Source: GCA-003244245 sp052390115 (lineage in GTDB: Bacteria; Actinomycetota; Actinomycetes; Mycobacteriales; Pseudonocardiaceae). Taken from it: 64,000 nucleotides of DNA. Shown here piece after piece: positions 1 to 8,271 of this stretch (the stretch's first letter is position 1; each line of letters opens with the position of its first letter). Under the pieces are notes generated by a model. It saw only the letters and a list, made by a program, of their open reading frames with translations, had not been told where the DNA came from and ran no database searches. A program made the translations under genes and the position numbers. The DNA is taken from positions 1-64,000 of the forward strand of contig JBQTHE010000006.1 in NCBI GenBank assembly GCA_052390115.1, in the 5' to 3' direction.

Positions 1-2
1 CT

Positions 3-1058
3 TCAAGGACCACCAACCCCCCTCCGGGACGTCTCTAACGACAGCCAACCCCGCTGGTCTGCCCGCGGGGGTGGCTGTCGGTTCGAGCAATGTCCCGGGG
101 GGTTGGTGGTCCTTGTAGAGCCACCAACAGCGGCGACTACCCGGGACGGCGAGGGCCTGCCGAGTACCTGCTCCATCCACACGCTGGTCTGCACCAGTGC
201 GTCGAGATCGACTCCGTGCTCGATACCGAGCCCGTCCAGCATCCAGACCAGGTCTTCGGTGGCCAGGTTGCCGGTGGCCGAGTCGGCGTAGGGGCAGCCG
301 CCCAGCCCGCCAGCCGAGGCGTCCACGCAGGTCACCCCGGCATGCAGGGCGGTCAGCGTATTGGCCAGTGCCTGACCGTAAGTGTCGTGGAAGTGCACCG
401 CGAGCGCATCAGTCCCCACGCCTGCCCGGGCAAATCCGTCCAGCAACGCGTTGACATGGCCAGGGGTGGCCACCCCGATGGTGTCGCCCAGGGAGAGCTG
501 GTCGCAACCCAGATCCAGCAGCCTGCGCCCGACGTCGACGACCTGCTCCACCGCCACGGCACCCTCCCACGGGTCCCCGAAGCACATCGAGACATACCCG
601 CGCACCGGCAGACCCCCGGCCGCAGCCCGGCGCAGCACCGGCGAGAACATCGTGAACTGCTCGTCGAGGTCCCGGTTGAGATTGCGCCGGGCGAAGCTCT
701 CGGTGGCCGAAGCGAAGACCGCAATCTCGGTGGCACCTGCCGCCAGGGCCCGATCCAGCCCCCGCTCGTTGGGCACCAGCACGGGATAGCGCACCCCGTC
801 GCGACGCGCGAGCAACCTGAGCAGCTCCGCAGCGTCGGCCAGCTGCGGCACCCAGCGCGGGTGCGCAAAACTTGTCGCCTCCAGGATTCCCAGCCCGGCC
901 GCGGCCAGCCGGTCCAGGAACTCAACCTTAACCTCGAGGGGTACCACCGGGGACTCGTTCTGCAGGCCGTCGCGTGCCCCGACCTCCCAGATCGTCACCC
1001 GCAGCGGCAACCTGTCGCCAGGGTGGCGGTCGGGCAGACCGACCTCCCTGGCGCTCAC
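3..1058 (-). CDS. Hydroxymethylglutaryl-CoA lyase, C-terminally extended through a repeat element
   Basis: A pyruvate-carboxylase-like TIM-barrel lyase that would cleave HMG-CoA to acetoacetate and acetyl-CoA, in leucine breakdown. The signature EVGARDGLQNE is near residue 25. SLGDTIGVATP, the HFHDTYGQALAN metal-binding segment and the GGLGGCPYA cysteine loop follow in family order. It starts at a GTG that overlaps the stop of the upstream PH-domain gene (GTGA), so the two are probably co-translated. At 351 residues it is about 40-50 longer than I expect for the family. The extra tail after VLGRPSPSRVVAAVGG is encoded by the hairpin element at 4-116, which suggests that an insertion removed the original stop. 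Confidence 0.88.
   Translation of the reverse strand: MSAREVGLPDRHPGDRLPLRVTIWEVGARDGLQNESPVVPLEVKVEFLDRLAAAGLGILEATSFAHPRWVPQLADAAELLRLLARRDGVRYPVLVPNERGLDRALAAGATEIAVFASATESFARRNLNRDLDEQFTMFSPVLRRAAAGGLPVRGYVSMCFGDPWEGAVAVEQVVDVGRRLLDLGCDQLSLGDTIGVATPGHVNALLDGFARAGVGTDALAVHFHDTYGQALANTLTALHAGVTCVDASAGGLGGCPYADSATGNLATEDLVWMLDGLGIEHGVDLDALVQTSVWMEQVLGRPSPSRVVAAVGGSTRTTNPPGHCSNRQPPPRADQRGWLSLETSRRGVGGP
4..116. repeat. Nested inverted-repeat element at the 3' end of the HMG-CoA lyase gene
   Basis: The outer arms are about 24-27 bp and read CAAGGACCACCAACCCCCC on the left and its complement on the right, differing by a small insertion. Inside them lies a second inverted repeat, CGACAGCCA...TGGCTGTCG. 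Transcribed from the minus strand this would fold into a long double hairpin. The right edge (GGTTGG-GGT-CTTG-AGAGCCACC, about 101-125) recurs in diverged form just after sucD at about 63763-63784, so it looks like a dispersed element and not a simple terminator. The upstream minus-strand gene is open through the whole element. Confidence 0.75.
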
Positions 1059-1579
1059 CGCGACGTCGGTCCAAGATTCGTGTCTCTGGGGTTCGAATCT
1101 CTGGGGTTCATGTCGTAGTAGAGCAACGAGTGCACCCGCTCGACCTGGGGGATGTCGTCGAACTCCAGCGGCTCGTCAGAGGCCGACTCGATGATCAGCG
1201 TCCCGCAGCCCACGATCCGTTCGATGACGGTGTGCCGGAACTGCACGCTGTTGATCCGGTTGACGGGGATGTCGATGCCGGTGCGGGTCAGTATTCCCTC
1301 GCGGACCAGTACCCGCCTCGTGGTGAGCACGAAATGCGTGGTGCGCCAGCGCAGCAGCGGCACCACGGTCAGCCACACCACACCTATTCCGCCGAGCACA
1401 CCCAGCGCGATCCACCCGTAGAACTCCCAGGTCTGGCCAGCGACCACCGCGGCGAGAAAGCCGCACAACGCCACGATGACCAGGAGAAAGACCACCGGCA
1501 ACACCAGCATCTTCCAATGCGGATGCTTATGGAGCACGACCCGCTCGTCGCTCATGAGCAGGTCCTCCGGGTAGGGCAC
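1055..1579 (-). CDS. PH-domain (bPH_2-type) membrane protein
   Basis: A protein of 174 residues. A short basic N-terminus (VLHKHPHWK) is followed by two hydrophobic segments at roughly residues 24-45 and 52-72, then a bacterial PH-like domain (TTHFVLTTRRVLVREG, IPVNRINSVQF). I chose the GTG at 1579 because GAGGAGG lies 6 bp upstream and the product then begins with PYPEDLL, which I recall as the conserved start of this family. An ATG at 1555 is the alternative. It is next to birA, like Rv3278c in M. tuberculosis as I recall that order. The function is unknown. Its stop overlaps the HMG-CoA lyase start. Confidence 0.8.
   Translation of the reverse strand: MPYPEDLLMSDERVVLHKHPHWKMLVLPVVFLLVIVALCGFLAAVVAGQTWEFYGWIALGVLGGIGVVWLTVVPLLRWRTTHFVLTTRRVLVREGILTRTGIDIPVNRINSVQFRHTVIERIVGCGTLIIESASDEPLEFDDIPQVERVHSLLYYDMNPRDSNPRDTNLGPTSR
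1083..1109. repeat. Two 12-bp direct copies, 15-bp period, in the PH-protein C-terminus
   Basis: TCTCTGGGGTTC occurs at 1083-1094 and again at 1098-1109. Read on the minus strand the repeat encodes NPRDS-NPRDT in the last 15 residues of the PH-domain protein. It looks like an in-frame slippage duplication and has no evident function. Confidence 0.6.
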
Positions 1580-1900
1580 GACACCTCCTCGTCCAACACT
1601 GATCACGGTACGCCCCGCGACGACGCACTGGCCGATGCTCCTCGGCGACGCGCCAGGATCCGCTTGGCGGCGCCCGGGGAGGCGGCCCGGCCCACGACGT
1701 GCGATGGCGGTCACGGCGCTGCCAACGCCCGGTCGGCTCCGAGGTCCACCGCAAACGGCGGCATCGGATCCGAGACACGGCGAGCGCGATATGCCTACCA
1801 TCGAAGTTGAAAGGGTGAAACCGCAGGAGGTAGGCCAGGTAGCAGGACTTAGCCCCGGTCACCAGAAACACCACCGCTCGCCCCGCTCGGACCGAGGATG
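1580..1900. other. 321-bp stretch with no supported gene
   Basis: It lies between the birA stop and the PH-gene start, both on the minus strand. A 115-codon minus-strand frame crosses it, but the frame is arginine-rich, resembles nothing I know and runs into the PH gene. I see no convincing promoter or RNA element beyond the ribosome binding site of the PH gene. Confidence 0.5.
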
Positions 1901-2728
1901 TCAGACCCGTCCCCCGCGCACATGTGTCACCTCACCGACCGACAGCGCCCGTCGCTGCCCCTTCGACAACACCACCAGCCGGCCGTCGGTGTCGACGTCC
2001 ACCGCGGTACCCAGCAGCGGCGGCTGCTCCGGTAACTCCACCCGGACCGGCTCACCCAGAGTCGTGCAACGTTGCTGGTAGGCCTCTCGTAGACTGGTAA
2101 CGACGGCATCCCCCTGGTGCTCGCACCACGGCCGCAGCTCGCCGTCCAGGGTGCGCAGCAGGGCGCGCAGCAGCGGATCGCGGTCGACACAGGCAGCCTG
2201 CTCGATGGCCAGCGAGGTCACGTCGGGCACCGGCAGCTCGTCGGGTCGCAGGGACACGTTGAGCCCGATGCCCACCACCACGGCGGGACCGTCAGCAACC
2301 ACCTCGGCGAGGATCCCGCCCGCCTTGCGCTGGTGATCGCCCAGCAGCAGGTCGTTGGGCCATTTCAGGGCAGCGGGCAGCTCGCCCAGTGTGCTGACGG
2401 TCCGGCACAGCGCCACCCCAACCAGCAGCGGTAACCAGCCCCAGCGGGCCTGCGGCACCTCGGTGGGCCGCAGCAACACCGACAGCAGCAGCCCAGACCG
2501 GGCTGGCGCGACCCAGCTGCGCGCGGCCCGTCCACGGCCCGCGGTCTGGTGCTCGGCGACCAGCACGGTGCGATCCGGCGCCCCTTGCCGGGCTGCCTCG
2601 GCCAGCGCGGAGTTGGTGGAGGACACAGTCGCGACGACGTCCAGCGCCGCATAGGGCCCGACCGGGATCACCAGGGCGCGACGCAGCGAGTCCTGGTGCA
2701 GCGGGGGGCGCTCAAGATCGGACCACAC
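1901..2728 (-). CDS. birA: Biotin--[acetyl-CoA-carboxylase] ligase
   Basis: It would adenylate biotin and attach it to the biotin carrier domain, here most likely that of the nearby AccA3. The catalytic domain shows the biotinyl-AMP loop QTAGRGRAARSW near residues 62-73, the KWPNDLLL motif and the KAGGILAE strand, then a small C-terminal SH3-like domain. There is no N-terminal helix-turn-helix, so it is a monofunctional ligase and not a repressor. It has 275 residues with a GTG start. It is divergent from accD5 across only 45 bp, so the two share a promoter region. This arrangement is conserved in actinomycetes and fits a ligase next to its substrate complex. Confidence 0.95.
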   Translation of the reverse strand: MWSDLERPPLHQDSLRRALVIPVGPYAALDVVATVSSTNSALAEAARQGAPDRTVLVAEHQTAGRGRAARSWVAPARSGLLLSVLLRPTEVPQARWGWLPLLVGVALCRTVSTLGELPAALKWPNDLLLGDHQRKAGGILAEVVADGPAVVVGIGLNVSLRPDELPVPDVTSLAIEQAACVDRDPLLRALLRTLDGELRPWCEHQGDAVVTSLREAYQQRCTTLGEPVRVELPEQPPLLGTAVDVDTDGRLVVLSKGQRRALSVGEVTHVRGGRV

Positions 2729-2773
2729 AATCGGAGAACGCTACCCGGCACGTCGTGACTAGGGTCGGCGACC

Positions 2774-4416
<1,643 letters not shown>

Positions 4417-4420
<4 letters not shown>

Positions 4421-4635
4421 GTGGCAATACGAGCGGTAGCTTCCATCGCCACTCACGAGCACCACAGGTGCCCTCGGACGACGAGGTCGCCGCGCTGATT
4501 GCGGTGCTCGCGGGGGTGGCGGCCGTTCCCGAACCGCCAGCGCCACGCTCGGCCTGGGCCGACCCATCGCACCGGCTGCGAACCTCCCTGCACCCTGGAC
4601 CCGGAGCCTGGCGCTGCTCGGGATTACCACGCTGA
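4417..4635 (+). CDS. accE: Acyl-CoA carboxylase epsilon subunit
   Basis: A 72-residue protein overlapping the accD5 stop by 4 bp (GTGA), so it is translationally coupled. It shows the epsilon family pattern: a variable N-terminus, a short helix (DDEVAALIAVLAGVAAV), then the conserved PRSAWADPSHRLR and a C-terminal PGPGAWRCSGLPR. In actinobacteria this subunit stabilises the alpha-beta complex, so here it would join AccD5 and AccA3. Confidence 0.9.
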
Positions 4636-4654
4636 GTCCGTACAGTGCGCCGCT

Positions 4655-5272
4655 GTGCGCCTGGTACTCGCGTCAGCATCACCAGCCCGGCTCGCCGTAC
4701 TCCGCGCCGCCGGGGTTGATCCGGTGGTGCGGGTGTCCGGAGTGGACGAGGACGCGCTGGCCACCACACTGCTCAATGCGACGCCGGCAGAGCTGGTCAC
4801 CGCGCTGGCGCGGGCGAAGGCCGACGCGGTGGCCAAGGACACCGCGGCTGAGTATCCCGATGCGGTGGTCGTCGGGTGCGATTCGATGCTGCATGTCGGC
4901 GGCGAACTGGTCGGCAAGCCGGGTTGCGCCGGCGTCGCGCGGCGACTCTGGGCAGCGATGACGGGTGGCACCGGCGCGCTGCTCACCGGGCACGCCGTGG
5001 TCCGCCTCGACGACGGCGCTGTCACCGCGACCGCCAGCGGAGCGGAGACCACCCTGATCCGCTTCGGCACCCCGTCGGCGGAGGAGATCGCGGCCTACGT
5101 CGGCACGGGGGAACCGCTGCAGGTGGCCGGCGGGTTCACCCTGGACGGTCGGGGCGGCTGGTTCGTCGACGGGATCGACGGTGACCCGTCCAGCGTCATC
5201 GGCATCAGCCTGCCGCTGACCCGGCGGCTGCTCGCCAAGGTCGGGGTGCCCGTGGTCTCGCTGTGGTCTTGA
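4655..5272 (+). CDS. maf: Maf-like nucleoside triphosphate pyrophosphatase
   Basis: A house-cleaning enzyme that hydrolyses non-canonical or methylated nucleoside triphosphates. It has 205 residues from a GTG at 4655, which places the family N-terminus LVLASASPARLAVL at once. The rest follows family order: VVVGCDSMLHVGGELVGKP, the segment TGHAVVRL, the conserved acidic loop near YVGTGEPLQVAGGFTLDGRG, and IDGDPSSVIGISLP. The frame is open upstream, but that part overlaps accE in another frame and is not conserved. It sits between accE and sufE, as in mycobacteria, where a thiosulfate sulfurtransferase gene intervenes that is absent here. Confidence 0.93.
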   Translation: MRLVLASASPARLAVLRAAGVDPVVRVSGVDEDALATTLLNATPAELVTALARAKADAVAKDTAAEYPDAVVVGCDSMLHVGGELVGKPGCAGVARRLWAAMTGGTGALLTGHAVVRLDDGAVTATASGAETTLIRFGTPSAEEIAAYVGTGEPLQVAGGFTLDGRGGWFVDGIDGDPSSVIGISLPLTRRLLAKVGVPVVSLWS

Positions 5273-5307
5273 TCCTGTGGCACGGTCAGGGAGGAGGTAC
5301 GTCTGCG

Positions 5308-5345
5308 ACCAGGAGAGGACGCCGGGACCAGGAGAGGACGCCGGG
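5308..5345. repeat. Tandem 19-bp duplication carrying the sufE ribosome binding site
   Basis: ACCAGGAGAGGACGCCGGG is repeated exactly at 5308-5326 and 5327-5345, directly before the sufE ATG. Each copy carries an AGGAGAGG Shine-Dalgarno. Only the second is at working distance from the start. Confidence 0.85.
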
Positions 5346-5780
5346 ATGAGCACACCGACCACCCTGCCGCCACGGCTGGCCGAGCTGGCGGAGGAATTCG
5401 AGGACGTCAGCCCAACCGAGCGGCTGCAGCTGCTGATGGAGCTGTCTTCTGAACTACCGGAGCTGCCACCGCACGTCGTGCGCGACTCGATGCAGCGGGT
5501 GCCCGAATGTCAATCCCCGCTGTTGCTGGCCGTCGAGGTGAGTGACGACCAGCGGGTGCACCTGTACTTCGACGCACCGCCCGAGGCGCCCACGACCCGC
5601 GGGCTCGCGGCGATCCTGCACACCGGGCTGGACGGCGAAGCCGCGCCCACCGTGCTGGACACACCGGACGATTTCTACCTGCATTTCGGCTTGGCCGAGG
5701 CGGTCAGCCCGCTGCGGCTGCGCGGCGTGGCCGCGATGCTGGCCCGGATCAAGCGCACCGTGCGTGCGCAACCACACTGA
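5346..5780 (+). CDS. sufE: SufE-family cysteine-desulfurase sulfur acceptor
   Basis: Accepts persulfide sulfur from a cysteine desulfurase and passes it on for Fe-S or thiol synthesis. It has 144 residues from the ATG at 5346. The motif RVPECQSPLLL places the acceptor cysteine at residue 55, at the expected spot, with the later HTGLDG and LGL-like helices. The start is set by AGGAGAGG just upstream, which is duplicated. It is the last gene before the interruption of the acyl-CoA carboxylase cluster. In M. tuberculosis I recall the homologue (Rv3284) lying directly before accA3. Confidence 0.9.
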   Translation: MSTPTTLPPRLAELAEEFEDVSPTERLQLLMELSSELPELPPHVVRDSMQRVPECQSPLLLAVEVSDDQRVHLYFDAPPEAPTTRGLAAILHTGLDGEAAPTVLDTPDDFYLHFGLAEAVSPLRLRGVAAMLARIKRTVRAQPH

Positions 5781-5821
5781 GCTCCATGCGCGCTGGCAGG
5801 TGAACTCCCCCGGCCGGAGTC

Positions 5822-5926
5822 ATGTTCGTCGACACCAACATCCTGGTCTACTCGCGCGATACCCACGACGACATCAAGCACCGGGCCGGTCCTCCCCGCA
5901 GCAGAAACCGGTCATTGCTACCATAA
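5822..5926 (+). pseudogene. VapC-type PIN-domain toxin relic (N-terminus only)
   Basis: The 34-codon frame starts MFVDTNILVYSRDTHDDIKH, the classic PIN-domain N-terminus with its first catalytic aspartate (FVDTN). It then loses similarity after HRA and stops at 5924-5926. An intact PIN toxin has about 125-140 residues, so three quarters are missing, and no antitoxin gene precedes it. It marks the left edge of the insertion between sufE and accA3. Confidence 0.75.
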
Positions 5927-5999
5927 CGCCCAGCAATAGGGCACTCTGGTCTCATCGCGCTGGTGAAGGACCTCACCGCGTCGCGTGAAGGAGATCGGG

Positions 6000-6932
6000 A
6001 TGCACGTGCTCGCCGCCATCGATCACATCCGGGGGATCAGCGAGCCGGAGTTCCTCAGGCGCTATGCCGCGCTGGCCGCCGTCGCGGTCATCGGCACGGT
6101 GCTGGTCCGTTGGTGGCTGGCGCGCGGCCTCGCACCATCACCGGCACGGCGCCTGGTTAACCCCGACGATGTCGCTTACCTGCATGGCGGACCCGAGTTG
6201 ACCGTGCTCACGGCGCTGAGCGCGCTGTACGTGGCGGGCCGTATCGCGTCATCCGACCGGCAATGTGTCAGGGCCGTCGGCGCCGTCGGTCCGGGCGCGG
6301 GTGAGCTACAGCGGGCGATCCACCTTTCGGCCCAGCACCCTGTGTCCCGGGGGGAGCTTCCCGGCGCACCACCGGTGGCGGAGGCGCTGGGTCGCATCGA
6401 GCGCCGGCTGGCTGACGCGGGTCTGCTGCTGACCTCCGCGCAGCGCAGGCGTATCCGGCATACCGGGTGGATGCTGTGGGCGGTGGTGGCGGTAGGCGTG
6501 ATCCGGGTGATCGCAGACGGTATGGCGGGCAGACCCATCGACTTCAGGCTCGTCCTGCTGGTCGTGGTGATAGCGGGTGCGGCGGTGCTGAGCGTCACCG
6601 CGCCGCGGCGCACCGGCCGTGGTAATGCTGAGCTGAACCGGCTTCGGACCGCGCACGCCAGCCTCTCGCCTCGATTGCGACCGTACTGGCAGGTCTACGG
6701 ATCCGATGGTGCCGCTCTGGGAGTCGCCGTCTTCGGGGCGGGCGCGTTATGGGCTGCCGATCCCGCATTGGCCAAGAAACTCGGCGCACCCTTGACGCTG
6801 TCGGTAGGCGGCTCGGGCGGCGGGGGTTATGGCAGCGGGGACTATGGCAGCAGCGGGCGATATGGCGTTGCAGGTTGCGGTTGTGGCGGCCATGGCGGCG
6901 GGGGCGGCGGTTGTGCGGGTTGCGGCGAATGA
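6000..6932 (+). CDS. TIGR04222-type membrane protein with Gly/Cys-rich C-terminal tail
   Basis: A protein of 310 residues. I chose the ATG at 6000 because of an ideal AAGGAGA 7 bp upstream. An N-terminal hydrophobic helix (AALAAVAVIGTVLVRWWLA, about residues 23-41) is followed by the soluble TIGR04222-like domain (NPDDVAYLHGGPELTVLTAL). A pair of hydrophobic segments lies near residues 155-205, then YWQVYGSDGAALGVAVFGAGALW. The end is a long glycine-rich stretch finishing GCGCGGHGGGGGGCAGCGE with four cysteines and a histidine. The stop overlaps the MNIO start (ATGA). I infer that the tail is a substrate of the neighbouring oxidase. The family assignment rests on pattern memory. Confidence 0.85.
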   Translation: MHVLAAIDHIRGISEPEFLRRYAALAAVAVIGTVLVRWWLARGLAPSPARRLVNPDDVAYLHGGPELTVLTALSALYVAGRIASSDRQCVRAVGAVGPGAGELQRAIHLSAQHPVSRGELPGAPPVAEALGRIERRLADAGLLLTSAQRRRIRHTGWMLWAVVAVGVIRVIADGMAGRPIDFRLVLLVVVIAGAAVLSVTAPRRTGRGNAELNRLRTAHASLSPRLRPYWQVYGSDGAALGVAVFGAGALWAADPALAKKLGAPLTLSVGGSGGGGYGSGDYGSSGRYGVAGCGCGGHGGGGGGCAGCGE

Positions 6933-7771
6933 GCGCACCGCTGCCTGAGCTCGGCGTCGGCCTCGGCTGGCGGCCCGAGATCGCCGGGGTGCACACTCGG
7001 CTACCGGGGCTGCGGTTCACCGAGGTAGTAGCCGAGACGCTGACCGGCGGTGCGCTGCCCGAGCCGCTGGTGCAGCTGCGCCAGCGGGGTGTCACCGTGG
7101 TGCCGCACGGGGTCCGGCTGTCCCTGGGCGGCGCCGAGGACCTCGATCAGTGTCGCGTCGCGCATCTCGCCCGGTGTGCAGAGGTGCTGGACGCGCCGCT
7201 GGTGAGCGAGCACGTCGCGTTCGTCCGGGCCGGCGGTACCGAAGCCGGGCACCTGCTCCCCGTCCCACGCACCCCGGATGCGCTCGACGTCCTGGTCGGC
7301 AACGTGCTCACCGCACAGGCGCAGCTGCCCGTTCCGCTGGCGCTCGAACCGATCGCCGCGCTGTTCGATTGGCCCGAGAACGAGATGGACGAGGCTGCGT
7401 TCCTCACCGAGCTGCTCGATCGCACCGGCACGTGGCTGCTGCTCGACATCGCCAACGTGTACGCCAACGCGGTCAACCGCGCTGCCGTGCCGGGCGCGCT
7501 GCTGGCGCGGTTGCCGCTGGAGCGGATCGCCTACGTGCACGTCGCAGGCGGCGCCGAGCATGACGGGCTCTACCACGACACGCACACCGATCCGGTGCCC
7601 GTCGAGGTGCTCGACCTGCTCGGTGAGCTCTGCGCGCTGTACCAGCCATCCGCGGTCCTACTCGAGCGCGACGGCCGCTACCCGCCCGAGGCTGCGCTGC
7701 GCGCCGAACTCGACGCGCTGGCGCGGGCCGCCAACCTGCCGCCGATCACCGGCGAGGTGGCCGTTCGATGA
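6929..7771 (+). CDS. DUF692 / MNIO-family multinuclear non-haem iron oxidase
   Basis: The DUF692 TIM-barrel family (MbnB, TglH and others) oxidises cysteine or neighbouring residues of ribosomal peptides, usually with a partner protein. This copy has 280 residues, the usual length. Family landmarks in order are GVGLGWRPEI, VVPHGVRLSLGG, LVSEHVAF, LALEPIAA, WLLLDIANVYANAVN, YVHVAGGAEHDG, HDTHTDPVP and LERDGRYPP. The histidine and acidic residues needed for iron are present. It starts on an ATGA overlap with the TIGR04222 gene and ends on another with the partner gene. The three are therefore almost certainly one translational unit. The actual substrate is inferred. Confidence 0.93.
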   Translation: MSAPLPELGVGLGWRPEIAGVHTRLPGLRFTEVVAETLTGGALPEPLVQLRQRGVTVVPHGVRLSLGGAEDLDQCRVAHLARCAEVLDAPLVSEHVAFVRAGGTEAGHLLPVPRTPDALDVLVGNVLTAQAQLPVPLALEPIAALFDWPENEMDEAAFLTELLDRTGTWLLLDIANVYANAVNRAAVPGALLARLPLERIAYVHVAGGAEHDGLYHDTHTDPVPVEVLDLLGELCALYQPSAVLLERDGRYPPEAALRAELDALARAANLPPITGEVAVR

Positions 7772-8202
7772 GCCGGGCTCAGCTCGCAGCGCGCCAAGCC
7801 GCCCTGGTCGCCGCCCTCGTGACCGGCGCGGAAGTGCCCGACGGCGTCGACGCCGGGCGCCTGGCCATCGCGCGCAAGGCCCTGCTGCGCAAGCGGGCCG
7901 GGGAGGTCGCTGCGGTCTGGCCCTGGCTCGCCGCCTCGGTAGGCCAAGGTTGGACCGCAAGCTTCGCCGCGTGGGCGCTACGGCACCCGCCGTGCGGATC
8001 ACTGCGAGACGGATGGGATTTTGCCCGCGACCTTGCTGCTGCTGGACGGCTGGCGCCGCTGGGCCGCGACGAGCTGGCCGTCAGGGAGGTCACCTGGCGC
8101 TACGACGGCCGCACAACGCCGAGACGACGTCGGCTGCCCGCGCTGCGTCGGGTTCCGGGTGGGGTCGTGGTGCAGCTGGCCGGCCGGGTACGTCGCTGCT
8201 GA
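7768..8202 (+). CDS. Small MNIO partner-type protein, uncharacterised
   Basis: A protein of 144 residues whose ATG overlaps the MNIO stop (ATGA). The helical first half, with LAARQAALVAALVTG, ARKALLRKRAGEVAAVWPWL and WTASFAAWALRHPP, resembles the N-terminal pattern of MNIO partner proteins of the DUF2063/HvfC kind. The arginine-rich second half (YDGRTTPRRRRLPALRRVPG) is not recognisable. MNIO enzymes commonly need a partner encoded next door to bind the substrate. Position and size make that the best guess here. No catalytic motif is seen. Confidence 0.75.
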   Translation: MSRAQLAARQAALVAALVTGAEVPDGVDAGRLAIARKALLRKRAGEVAAVWPWLAASVGQGWTASFAAWALRHPPCGSLRDGWDFARDLAAAGRLAPLGRDELAVREVTWRYDGRTTPRRRRLPALRRVPGGVVVQLAGRVRRC

Positions 8203-8271
8203 TCCAGCCCCAGGAGCAGGCACCACGTTGGATCTAGACTGCGACGGACAACCTCAGCCCGGGAGGCACTG

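Noticed and set aside
1527..1874. 115-codon minus-strand frame between birA and the PH gene
   Set aside because: Arginine-rich, overlaps the PH gene start in another frame and resembles nothing known.
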